Source of the DNA: Tritonibacter scottomollicae | GTDB taxonomy: Bacteria; Pseudomonadota; Alphaproteobacteria; Rhodobacterales; Rhodobacteraceae | Direction of reading: 5' to 3' | Length of the DNA stretch: 64,000 nt | Assembly: GCF_003003215.1 (NCBI RefSeq) | Contig: NZ_PVUF01000013.1 | Location: forward strand, 1-64,000 | Part shown: positions 8,376 to 16,470 of the stretch, piece by piece | Numbering within the stretch: position 1 is the stretch's first letter | How the letters are laid out: every line of letters starts with the position of its first letter | Notes under the pieces: model-generated | Seen by the model: only the letters and a program-made list of their open reading frames with translations | Told to the model about the DNA's origin: nothing | Databases searched by the model: none | Translations under genes and position numbers: made by a program

Positions 8376-9866
8376 ATGCTCAACGATATCCTCTTGGCGC
8401 TCTATGCGGTCGCCACCGTCCAGAACCTTCTGATCATGATTGCCGGCATCTGGGGCGGCGTGATTGTCGGCGCGATCCCCGGCATGACCGGCACCATGGC
8501 GGTGACATTGGCGTTGCCCTTCACCTTCTACATGGATCCGGTGCCCTCGATCCTGCTGCTCGTCGCTCTCTACAAGGGCTCGACCTATGGCGGCTCGGTC
8601 TCCGCGATCCTGATCAAGACACCGGGCACGGCCTCTGCCGCCTGTACCGCGCTGGACGGGTATCCGCTGGCACAACAGGGCAAGGCAGGCAAAGCGCTGA
8701 ATATGGCGCTTTATTCCTCGGTGACAGGCGATTTCATTTCGAACCTATCATTGATCTTCTTTGCGGCACCGCTGGCGGTCCTCGCCCTGCGCATCGGCCC
8801 GCCTGAGTTCTTCATGCTGATGCTGTTTGCCCTGACAACGGTTGCGGGCGTTTCCGGCAATTCACTTCTGCTCGGGCTGGTTTCGGCGGCGCTGGGCCTG
8901 TTGTTGGCGACGGTCGGAGAGGACATGTACGGGTCGTTCCGTTTTGCCTTCACTCCGGACATGCAGGCAGGCCTGTCGATCGCGCCGGTTCTGATCGGTC
9001 TCTTTGCGCTGCCGGAGCTGATAAAGCTCGTCGTGATGCGGGCGGCCAAAAAAGAGGAGGCGGCAACACTGGGTGCGCAGCATGTGACGCGCGAAGAATT
9101 CATGGGCTCGTTGCGCAGTATCCTCAAGGGGTCGGTGATCGGCTCATTCCTGGGCGCTATTCCCGGCATCGGCCCGTCGTCTGCGGCATTCTTTTCCTAC
9201 GGCGAGGCGCAGCGCAGTTCAAAGAATGGCGCCAACTTCGGCAAAGGAGAGCTTGAGGGGATCGCGGCGTCGGAATCTGCCAATAACGGTGCCTGTGGTG
9301 CCACGATGATCCCGCTGCTGGCGCTTGGTGTTCCGGGCGATGTGATCACCGGGGTCATGCTGGGAGCCTTCATGATCCAGGGCCTGACGCCTGGGCCGCT
9401 GTTGTTCCAGACCAATATCCACGAAGTTTACATGCTGCTGATCGGAATGCTGGTGTCGTCGGTGTTGCTGTTCTTTGCAGGCAAGGCGACCATGCGCATG
9501 TTCGCCAAGGTCTCGTATATCCCGCAGACGCTGCTGACACCGCTGGTGCTGCTGCTGTGTATCTTCGGCATCTACTCGATCGCGTCGAGTACCTTCGATG
9601 TGGCTGTGCTGCTGGTCATGGGGCTGGTTGGATTTGGAATGTTCCTGTTGAACATTCCGGCCGCGCCCTTCCTGATCGCCTTCATTCTCGGCCCGATGCT
9701 GGAAGAGAACCTGCGCCGCGCATTGGCAATCTCACGCGGGGACCCGGCGGTGCTGCTGTCCTCCCCCATCACCTGGATCTTTGCCGTGCTGATCGTGTTC
9801 GCACTCAGCTTCACGCTGCGCCGTGAGATCCGGAAATCAAAGACAGAAAGACAAGTTCCACAATGA
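8376..9866 (+). CDS. tctA: Tripartite tricarboxylate transporter large permease subunit (TctA)
   Basis: This 496-residue, highly hydrophobic protein has the TctA hallmarks: GGVIVGAIPGMTGTMAVTLALP near residue 27, YKGSTYGGSVSAILIKTPGT near 67, and the second repeat GAIPGIGPSSAAFFSYGEAQ near 260. It forms the ion-coupled channel of the transporter with TctB. Its stop overlaps the next start by 4 bases (ATGA), tying the permease to the deacylase encoded downstream. Confidence 0.93.
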   Translation: MLNDILLALYAVATVQNLLIMIAGIWGGVIVGAIPGMTGTMAVTLALPFTFYMDPVPSILLLVALYKGSTYGGSVSAILIKTPGTASAACTALDGYPLAQQGKAGKALNMALYSSVTGDFISNLSLIFFAAPLAVLALRIGPPEFFMLMLFALTTVAGVSGNSLLLGLVSAALGLLLATVGEDMYGSFRFAFTPDMQAGLSIAPVLIGLFALPELIKLVVMRAAKKEEAATLGAQHVTREEFMGSLRSILKGSVIGSFLGAIPGIGPSSAAFFSYGEAQRSSKNGANFGKGELEGIAASESANNGACGATMIPLLALGVPGDVITGVMLGAFMIQGLTPGPLLFQTNIHEVYMLLIGMLVSSVLLFFAGKATMRMFAKVSYIPQTLLTPLVLLLCIFGIYSIASSTFDVAVLLVMGLVGFGMFLLNIPAAPFLIAFILGPMLEENLRRALAISRGDPAVLLSSPITWIFAVLIVFALSFTLRREIRKSKTERQVPQ

Positions 9867-11074
9867 CACACCAGAGCGAGCGCACCTTCGCCGAGGGCCT
9901 GAAGGACCGCGCGGCCCAACATCTCTCCGACCTGATCGCCTTTGACACGGTATCCCGCAACGGCAACCGGCCCTTGATTGATCATATGGCCGCGTATCTC
10001 GGTGAGCTGGGTGCCCGCATCACCATTCTTCCAGATGAGACCGGCGCCAAGGCGAACCTCATTGCGGCCTTCGGGCCCGAGGCTGTTGCAGGTGTTGTGT
10101 GGTCTGGCCACACGGATGTGGTGCCCGCGGATGAGCCAGAGTGGATCAGCAACCCCTTCGTGGCCGAAGTGCGTGACGGCAAGCTTTATGGCCGTGGGGC
10201 CTGCGACATGAAGGGCTTTGCCGCCTGTGCGATGGCGGTTGCGCCCGATCTGGCGGCGGCAAAACTGAGCCGCCCCGTCTACTTGTGTTTTTCCTACGAT
10301 GAGGAAGTGGGCTGCCTCGGTGCGCCTGCGATCGCACAGCATCTGGCGGCGCTGCCAGTGCCACCGGAGTTCGCCATTATCGGCGAACCCTCAATGATGA
10401 AGCTGGTGACGGGGCAGAAGGGCAAGATCGCCATGCGGGCGCAGGTGACGGGCACCTCGGGGCATTCGTCCTTTGCGCCAGAGCATGTGAACGCCATCGA
10501 ATACGCCGCGCAGGCGATTGCAAAGATTTCGGAGCGGGGGCAGCGCTACGAGGTCGAGGGGCCGTTTGACGCAGATTTCACAGTGCCGCATGCGACGATG
10601 CTGGCGACCATGATCAAAGGCGGCGTGGCGACAAATGTCACCCCTGAGAGCTGCGGTTTCACCTTCGAGCTTCGGTCGATTTCCGAGATGGATCCTGACG
10701 CGGATATGGCCGAGCTGCTGGCGGAGATCGAGGCCGACGTCAGCGCTCCGATGGCCGAGAAAGTTGCAGGCACCGGCATCACCTTCGAACGGATCTTCGC
10801 CTATCCCGCGATGGGGGAGGCCCGAAACACGGCCGGCTTCACCCGCTACGCGCATCTGCTGCCAGAGTGGGGCGGCAAGGTTTCCTACGGGTCCGAAGGC
10901 GGTGTGTTTGAGCAGATTGGGGGTATTCCGTCAGTGATCGTCGGGCCGGGATCCATTGCACAGGCACATAGGCCCAATGAGTATGTCGAGCTGGATCAGC
11001 TGGGCCTATGTGTCGATTTTCTGCGGGACATCATCGGATATCTGGCAGAGCAGCCCGCTGCAGCCAGCGCCTGA
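9863..11074 (+). CDS. argE: M20-family deacylase, acetylornithine deacetylase (ArgE)-like
   Basis: This 403-residue protein has M20 metallopeptidase motifs: WSGHTDVVPAD (metal His and Asp, about 75-85), GRGACDMKG (about 110-119), SYDEEVGCLGA with the catalytic and metal glutamates (about 148), and IGEPS near 173. The alphaproteobacterial ArgE subgroup fits best, yet the gene is translationally coupled to a TctCBA transporter rather than to arginine genes. It may therefore release amino acids from an imported N-acyl amino acid. The specific substrate is inference. Confidence 0.82.
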   Translation: MTHQSERTFAEGLKDRAAQHLSDLIAFDTVSRNGNRPLIDHMAAYLGELGARITILPDETGAKANLIAAFGPEAVAGVVWSGHTDVVPADEPEWISNPFVAEVRDGKLYGRGACDMKGFAACAMAVAPDLAAAKLSRPVYLCFSYDEEVGCLGAPAIAQHLAALPVPPEFAIIGEPSMMKLVTGQKGKIAMRAQVTGTSGHSSFAPEHVNAIEYAAQAIAKISERGQRYEVEGPFDADFTVPHATMLATMIKGGVATNVTPESCGFTFELRSISEMDPDADMAELLAEIEADVSAPMAEKVAGTGITFERIFAYPAMGEARNTAGFTRYAHLLPEWGGKVSYGSEGGVFEQIGGIPSVIVGPGSIAQAHRPNEYVELDQLGLCVDFLRDIIGYLAEQPAAASA

Positions 11075-11083
11075 TCACTAAAG

Positions 11084-11111
11084 CCGGAACCGCTCCAAGG
11101 GGCGGTTCCGG
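11084..11111 (+). terminator. Hairpin after the tct-deacylase operon
   Basis: CCGGAACCGC at 11084-11093 pairs perfectly with GCGGTTCCGG at 11102-11111 around an 8-base loop, 9 bases after the deacylase stop. No T-run follows directly, so it may act as a 3' stabiliser or a weak terminator for the convergent transcripts here. Confidence 0.55.
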
Positions 11112-11192
11112 GTCAATGTTTTGGCCGTGCTGGATCAGTTTGGCTTACCTGTCGCATGGGCGCGCCCGCACCCTGCGACAGGTCAGCGTCGT

Positions 11193-12743
11193 TTAGAAAA
11201 TGGCCGACGGCAGCCAGGTGGCGAGACCGGGCAGCATCCAGACCAAGATGACCCCCACCGCCTGCAAGAAGATGAACGGTATGACACCCTGATAAATGTG
11301 CCGCGTGGTGACCTCTGCCGGAGCGGCACCGCGCAGATAGAACAGCGAGAAGCCGAATGGCGGCGTCAGAAAGCTGGTCTGCAGGTTGATCGCAATCAAT
11401 ATCCCGAGCCAGATCGGATCATGGCCCATGACGATAAGCGAGGGCGTGACCAGCGGCAGGACGATCACCGAGATTTCGACAAAGTCCAGGAAGAACCCCA
11501 GCACAAAGATGAACAGCATGCTGAAGATCAGTGCGCCAGTTGGTCCGCCAGGCATGTTCTCCAGAATATGTGCCACGCGTTCCTCGCCCCCCAGCCCGAT
11601 GAACACCAGCGAGAACACGCCCGCTGCAAGCATCGTGGCAAAGATCATCGCGGTCATCGTCGTGGTCGAGGTGACGGCCTCGTGCAGGATGCGTTTGCGC
11701 AGGCCGCTGCGCAGGGCAAAAAGTACCGCCGCGGCCCCGCCTACGGTGAGGAGCGCATAGAACGCGCCAGCGGCAAGATCGAAGCCATCCAGGTCATTGC
11801 GTTGCAAACGGACGGGGTGCAGACCTGACAGAATGCCGAGCAGGATCAGTGCGAAGGCGCCGATGGCAATGACGCGAGCAGGGGCTCCGGCCCGCAGTCC
11901 CGCCATAAGAAGCGCACCGATTGCCCCCACAGACGCAGCCTCTGTCGGGGTTGCGATGCCGCCGAGAATGGCACCCAGCACAGCGACGATCAGCAGCACC
12001 GGCGGCACAACTGCGCCGATCACTTCCTGGCGAGTCGGGCGTGTCATGCCGGACAGCGCGGCGGGCATGTCCTGCGGTCGCAGCAGGCCGCGTACCACGA
12101 TATACACGAGATACAGAACCACCAGAACAAGCCCTGGCACCAGTGCGGCAGCAAAGAACTGGCCGACGGACAACGCCTCGACCGAGAACTTGCCCTGTTC
12201 GTATTGGGCTTGCTGGTAGGCGTTTGACATCACGTCCGCCAGAATGATCAGAAGCGTCGATGGCGGAATGATCTGCCCCAAGGTGCCCGCCGTACAGACG
12301 ATACCGGCCGCAACACGTGGATCATACCCCGAGCGCAACATGGTCGGCAGGGCGATCATGCCCATCGCCACCACAGTTGCTCCGACGATCCCGGTCGAGG
12401 CTGCCAGCAGCGCGCCGACCAGAACCACCGAGATCCCCAGACCTCCGTTCAGTCGGCCAAAGAGACGCCCCATAGTGTCGAGGAGTTCCTCGGCGATGCG
12501 GCTTTTTTCAAGTATGGCGCCCATCAGGACGAACAGTGGAATGGCAATCAGGACTTCGTTGCTGAGAACCCCAAAGGCGCGTTGACTGAGCGCGCCCATC
12601 AGGGAGATGTCCATCACGTCCAGCATCCAGCCCAGATAGGCAAAGAGCACCGCCACCCCTGCGATGGAGAAGGCGACCGGGAAACCCAGCAGGATTGTCG
12701 CCATCAAGGCGGCGAACATGATCAGGTCGAGATAGGCGGTCAT
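11193..12743 (-). CDS. dctM: TRAP transporter large permease subunit (DctM)
   Basis: This 516-residue protein has about 14 hydrophobic segments and the DctM signatures, including the N-terminal LLGFPVAFSIAGVAVLFAYLG and the GGIATPTEAASVGAIGALL block mid-protein. It is longer than the ~430-residue standard because of an extra segment after about residue 270, as in TRAP systems for 2-oxo acids. Its start overlaps the DctQ stop by 4 bases. It imports an organic acid with sodium when loaded by the DctP protein encoded upstream in the operon. Confidence 0.92.
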   Translation of the reverse strand: MTAYLDLIMFAALMATILLGFPVAFSIAGVAVLFAYLGWMLDVMDISLMGALSQRAFGVLSNEVLIAIPLFVLMGAILEKSRIAEELLDTMGRLFGRLNGGLGISVVLVGALLAASTGIVGATVVAMGMIALPTMLRSGYDPRVAAGIVCTAGTLGQIIPPSTLLIILADVMSNAYQQAQYEQGKFSVEALSVGQFFAAALVPGLVLVVLYLVYIVVRGLLRPQDMPAALSGMTRPTRQEVIGAVVPPVLLIVAVLGAILGGIATPTEAASVGAIGALLMAGLRAGAPARVIAIGAFALILLGILSGLHPVRLQRNDLDGFDLAAGAFYALLTVGGAAAVLFALRSGLRKRILHEAVTSTTTMTAMIFATMLAAGVFSLVFIGLGGEERVAHILENMPGGPTGALIFSMLFIFVLGFFLDFVEISVIVLPLVTPSLIVMGHDPIWLGILIAINLQTSFLTPPFGFSLFYLRGAAPAEVTTRHIYQGVIPFIFLQAVGVILVWMLPGLATWLPSAIF

Positions 12744-13237
12744 TGGGGCTGTTCCTCGGCAAACAGGCGGATCAAAAGGGCGATGGATTGCAGCATCACA
12801 AGGATGCAGAACGCCGGGATCAGGGATTTCAGAAGGAACACGGCCTCAATTCCGCCGACCGCGATCGGGCCTTCGAGAATGGCCCAGGAATTCCGAACAG
12901 ACGGCCAGGACCAGAAAAGCAGCGCCGCCATTGACGGCAGCAGCAGGAAGAGATGACCGAAGATGTCGATCCGCCTTTTGACGCGTTCGGTGGCGGCGGC
13001 GTAGAACACATCGACGCGGACGTGTTTGTCCACCAGAAGCGTGTAGCCAGCTGCAAGCATGAACAGGGTTGCGTGCATATAGAGCACGCTTTCCTGCGCG
13101 GCGATGGAGTTTACGCCAAAAACATACCGCCCGACGACGATGCCAAACTGGACAAGCACCATCACCAACGCCAACCACCGTATCACCGCCGCTATCGCGC
13201 GGTTGATACCGTCCAGCGTATCCGCAATCCCTAGCAT
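12740..13237 (-). CDS. dctQ: TRAP transporter small permease subunit (DctQ)
   Basis: This 165-residue protein has four membrane helices typical of DctQ and lies between the binding-protein and large-permease genes. A GGGGAGAGGCAGG tract precedes the ATG. The ATGA overlap with dctM couples their translation, as expected for subunits of one complex. Small subunits are little conserved, so the call leans on topology and context. Confidence 0.88.
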   Translation of the reverse strand: MLGIADTLDGINRAIAAVIRWLALVMVLVQFGIVVGRYVFGVNSIAAQESVLYMHATLFMLAAGYTLLVDKHVRVDVFYAAATERVKRRIDIFGHLFLLLPSMAALLFWSWPSVRNSWAILEGPIAVGGIEAVFLLKSLIPAFCILVMLQSIALLIRLFAEEQPQ

Positions 13238-13260
13238 CCTGCCTCTCCCCCAATAGAATA

Positions 13261-13286
13261 CCGGCGCCCGTATCTCAGGGCGCCGG
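13261..13286 (-). terminator. Hairpin between dctP and dctQ (attenuator-like)
   Basis: CCGGCGCCC (13261-13269) pairs exactly with GGGCGCCGG (13278-13286), loop 8 bases, 17 bases after the dctP stop in the direction of transcription. No T-run follows. Hairpins here commonly stabilise the binding-protein message and lower expression of the permease genes downstream. Confidence 0.55.
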
Positions 13287-13302
13287 CTGTCATTTCAAAC
13301 GA

Positions 13303-14388
13303 TCAATAGCCCATCACGGCGGCGCGTGCGTTCATCTGACCGTTGTCTGCATAGCTCATGTAGCCGCCCACGAGATCGCGATAGGAGACAAAGCTCTCGG
13401 TGATCCGGCGCACCAGCTCGTCGTCGTCTTCGCGCAGCTCGGTGATGACCTCGGCGGCGGCGGTGCCCATGGCTGTGATCACGTCCTCGGGGAACATTTT
13501 TACCTGCACGCCTTCTTCATCCACCATCTTCTTCAGCGCCATGGCGTGTTTGGTGGTGTATTCGGTCCAGACCGGATTGTAGAGGCTCTCGCACGCCAGC
13601 GCGACCACCTGCTGCAGATCTTCGGGCAGGGCGGCATATGCGTCGGCGTTGACGCCGCATTCCTCGGCAGAGGACGGCTCGCCCACGCCGGGCCAGTAGT
13701 AGTTCTTGGCCACCTGGTAGTATCCCAGCGCGCTATCGGTCCAAGGACCAATGAATTCGCCCGCGTCCAGAGCACCCGTCTGCAGCCCCTGAAACATCGC
13801 CGGGCCACTGGTGGCTTCGGCGGCCATGCCCAGTTTGGAGGCCACTTCGGAGGCAAGACCGGTGGTGCGGAACTTGAGACCCTTCAGGTCTTCGGCAGAG
13901 TTGATCTCGTTCTTGAACCAGCCGCCCCACTGCGGACCGGAGTTGCCACACAGGAAGGGTTTGATCCCGAAACGACCATACATCTCATCGTACAGGGCCT
14001 GACCGCCGCCATGATAGAGCCAGCCGAATTGCTCGTCTGCACGCAGGCCGAAGGGCTGCGAGCCAAACAGCAGGATGCCCTTGGATTTGGATCCCCAATA
14101 GGCCGGTACCGCATGATACAGCTCGGCGGTGCCTTCGGAGACGGCATCAAACACACCGCGACCTGGGACCAGTTCACCTGCGGCGAACAGCTTCACCTCA
14201 AGGCGGCCACCGGAGAGAGTTGTGATCCGGTCTGCCAGCATCTGCGCGGCAACACCGGGGCCGGGCAGGTTCTTCGGCCAGGCGGTGACCAATTTCCATT
14301 GCATCTTGCCCTGTGCGAGTGCCGGGCTTGCCAGCGCCGTAGCCGCGGTGCCGAGGGCACCCGCTTTCAGAAACTTACGTCGTTGCAT
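13303..14388 (-). CDS. TRAP transporter substrate-binding protein, Tat-exported (TakP-like DctP)
   Basis: This 361-residue protein begins with a twin-arginine signal (MQRRKFLKAGALGTAATALA, cleavage after ALAQ) and not the usual Sec signal. The mature part is of the DctP7/TakP type, known for 2-oxo acids: WKLVTAWPKNLPGPG near the start, then GGWFKNEINSAEDLKGLKFR and TTGLASEV, with an arginine in the usual carboxylate-binding strand. I chose the start at 14388, where GGAGG lies 9 bases upstream; the ATG at 14397 would abut it. Transport of pyruvate, a 2-oxo acid or a similar acid is inference. Confidence 0.85.
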   Translation of the reverse strand: MQRRKFLKAGALGTAATALASPALAQGKMQWKLVTAWPKNLPGPGVAAQMLADRITTLSGGRLEVKLFAAGELVPGRGVFDAVSEGTAELYHAVPAYWGSKSKGILLFGSQPFGLRADEQFGWLYHGGGQALYDEMYGRFGIKPFLCGNSGPQWGGWFKNEINSAEDLKGLKFRTTGLASEVASKLGMAAEATSGPAMFQGLQTGALDAGEFIGPWTDSALGYYQVAKNYYWPGVGEPSSAEECGVNADAYAALPEDLQQVVALACESLYNPVWTEYTTKHAMALKKMVDEEGVQVKMFPEDVITAMGTAAAEVITELREDDDELVRRITESFVSYRDLVGGYMSYADNGQMNARAAVMGY

Positions 14389-14755
14389 GTCGTTCATCCT
14401 CCGTCTGTCGGTGCAGTTGTGTCGGCCATGACCTCGATGGCGTGGCCTCAATTATGTTTTGTAGGCGCTTTACATTAATATGTGTGTACATATGCATGTC
14501 AATCACGGTTTGTGCGGATCTGGCCAGACGGGACCTGCATGACCAAACATTCATCGTTGATTGCGACCAGCGCGGCGCGCGCTTGGATCTGTTGCAAAGG
14601 TTTTGAAGCAGACTTGGAGAGCTGTAGCGAGGGTCGAGCACGCGCATTCGCATGGGCTGTCGCGCACCATTGGTCAGGAGTGCGCCATAGCGACTGCACG
14701 CGGCGCGCGCCATGAAACCGACTGTCAATACGGTGTCCGCATCAACATTTCTGCC
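14389..14755. other. Intergenic stretch between the TRAP operon and the betI-like gene
   Basis: The left third holds the TRAP promoter described separately. The rest (about 14510-14755) contains only short overlapping frames with no recognisable product, and no RNA gene or terminator that I can support. Confidence 0.5.
14474..14502 (-). promoter_or_regulatory. Predicted promoter of the TRAP operon with an internal operator
   Basis: On the minus strand TTGACA (14497-14502) and ATTAAT (14474-14479) are separated by 17 bases, a good housekeeping-sigma match. Between them lies the inverted repeat ATATGT-GTGT-ACATAT (14478-14493), placed where a repressor would block polymerase. The start codon is about 85 bases downstream. 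Confidence 0.5.
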
Positions 14756-15337
14756 TCAGCGGGTATTGCTCTGCTTCAAGAACGTATCGAGAGCGGTTGA
14801 TACCTGCAGGTGGGCGGCATCGCTGCGCGCGCCTTCGCGCAGGGCCGCCCGCAGATAAACGCCGTCGATCAGGGCGGCGAGAGTATCGGCGATGTCGTCT
14901 GCTTGTGGACTCAGTTTGCGCAGGTCGAACAACAAGTTGCTGCGCAACCGGCGCTGGTAGACCTGCATCAGGTGCGCGGCGTCAGGCTTTGATTGCGCCA
15001 GCGCATAAAAGCTCAGCCAGGCAGAGGTTTTGCGGGGATCAAAGACATGCGGGGCAAAATTGGCACGAATGACCCCCTCAAGCCGGTCGCGCGGCGTGCT
15101 GGCGTCGCGCAGTTCGGCCCGGACCTTGGTCGAGAATTCGGACAGGATGTGACGCATAGCGGCAATAAGCATCTGCTCCTTGCTGCCAAAATAGTGATGC
15201 GCGAGTCCGCTGCTCATGCCTGCCCGGCGCGCGATCTGCGCCACGGTCACGTCAAGAGATCTTGTTTCGCCGATCTCGTCGATCACGGCAGACACCAGCG
15301 CGGCGCGGCGCTTGGGCTCCATCCCCACTTTGGGCAT
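14756..15337 (-). CDS. betI: TetR-family regulator, BetI-like
   Basis: This 193-residue protein has an N-terminal TetR helix-turn-helix (about 8-58) with the BetI wording: MPKVGMEPKRRAAL at the start and TVAQIARRAGMSSGLAHHYF in the HTH. BetI represses choline-to-glycine-betaine genes. No betA, betB or betC gene is beside it; its neighbours are a TRAP operon downstream and a sugar ABC operon upstream, both on the same strand. It may act on genes elsewhere, or on a neighbouring transporter with a changed effector. The family call is firm, the betI role less so. Confidence 0.75.
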   Translation of the reverse strand: MPKVGMEPKRRAALVSAVIDEIGETRSLDVTVAQIARRAGMSSGLAHHYFGSKEQMLIAAMRHILSEFSTKVRAELRDASTPRDRLEGVIRANFAPHVFDPRKTSAWLSFYALAQSKPDAAHLMQVYQRRLRSNLLFDLRKLSPQADDIADTLAALIDGVYLRAALREGARSDAAHLQVSTALDTFLKQSNTR

Positions 15338-15441
15338 AGCACTCTCCTGTCATGCGTTGTGCAGGCAATGGCAAGCGGAGGGGCAGAGGTCAATATGTTT
15401 CGGGTGCCTCGCCTTGCGCACTGGGGCGATCAGGAGGGGCT

Positions 15442-15467
15442 GCCCCGCGCGGCTGGAGGCGCGGGGC
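15442..15467 (-). terminator. Hairpin at the end of the murQ/ABC operon
   Basis: GCCCCGCGC (15442-15450) pairs exactly with GCGCGGGGC (15459-15467) around an 8-base loop, just past the ATPase gene stop. There is no T-run on the minus strand, so termination may need Rho or the hairpin may only protect the 3' end. Confidence 0.5.
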
Positions 15468-15474
15468 GCTGAAC

Positions 15475-16470
15475 TCAGGACAGGCGGTTGCCCTGTGCGT
15501 CGAAGAAGTAGGATTTCCCGTCGGCGATCCCAAGACGCAGGTGCTGTCCTGCATTGATGGCATGCTGGCCGAACAGGCGCACGGTGATCTGGTGGCCGTG
15601 GCAATCCGCGATCACATTGGTATCACCCCCAAGCTGCTCGACATGTTTGGTCGTGACCTCCAGCGGGCCGGCGTCGTCCAGAGCCAGATCTTCGGGACGC
15701 ACACCAAGCGTGTTGGGGCTGCCATCCTCCAGCAGGTTCGCGGGCAGGAAGTTCATTGCCGGAGAGCCGAGAAACCCTGCGACGAACTGGTTTGTCGGGT
15801 TATTGTAAAGCTCCATCGGTGAACCGATCTGCTCAACCCGCCCGTCGCGCAGCACCACGATCTTGTCAGCCAGGGTCATCGCTTCGGTCTGGTCGTGGGT
15901 CACATAGACCATGGTGGCACCAAGCTGGTCGTGCAGGTTGGCGATCTCCAGACGCGTGTTCATGCGCAGGGCGGCGTCAAGGTTGGAAAGAGGTTCGTCA
16001 AACAGGAACAGTTTCGGGTGACGAACAATGGCGCGACCGATGGCCACCCGCTGGCGCTGACCGCCGGAGAGTTCGGAGGGGAAACGGTTAAGGTAATCCC
16101 CGAGGCTCAGCATGCGGCTGGCCTCTGCGACGCGCTCTTCGATGGTTTCCTTGCTTTCCTTGGCCTGTTTTAGGGCCAACGCCATGTTGTTGCGCACATT
16201 GAGATGCGGATAGAGGGCGTAGGACTGGAACACCATCGCGATGCCGCGTTTCGACGGTGGCGTCTGGTTGACCACATCGCCCGCGATGCAGACCTCGCCG
16301 GAGGTGACGTCCTCCAGCCCGGCGATGGTGCGCAGGAGCGTGGACTTGCCACAGCCTGAGGGTCCGACAAAAACGACGAATTCGCCTTCTTCGACTTCGA
16401 TATTGATGTCCTTGAGGACATGCACGTTGCCAAAGGATTTGTTTACATTGGTCAGGGTCAGCGCGGTCAT
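15475..16470 (-). CDS. Sugar ABC transporter ATP-binding protein (UgpC/MalK family)
   Basis: This 331-residue ATPase has Walker A GPSGCGKST (about 37-45), the signature LSGGQRQRVAIGRAI (about 134-148), Walker B LFLFDEPLSNLDA, and the switch histidine in VTHDQTEAM. The C-terminal ~90 residues form the MalK-type regulatory (TOBE) domain, with GVRPEDL near 250. Its start overlaps the oxidoreductase stop by 4 bases. It energises the permease pair encoded in the same operon; with murQ at the operon head, an amino sugar is the likely cargo. Confidence 0.92.
   Translation of the reverse strand: MTALTLTNVNKSFGNVHVLKDINIEVEEGEFVVFVGPSGCGKSTLLRTIAGLEDVTSGEVCIAGDVVNQTPPSKRGIAMVFQSYALYPHLNVRNNMALALKQAKESKETIEERVAEASRMLSLGDYLNRFPSELSGGQRQRVAIGRAIVRHPKLFLFDEPLSNLDAALRMNTRLEIANLHDQLGATMVYVTHDQTEAMTLADKIVVLRDGRVEQIGSPMELYNNPTNQFVAGFLGSPAMNFLPANLLEDGSPNTLGVRPEDLALDDAGPLEVTTKHVEQLGGDTNVIADCHGHQITVRLFGQHAINAGQHLRLGIADGKSYFFDAQGNRLS

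Noticed and set aside
14499-14699. Short overlapping frames between the TRAP operon and betI-like gene as a possible transposase remnant
   Set aside because: No transposase motif could be recognised in any frame and no terminal repeats were found.
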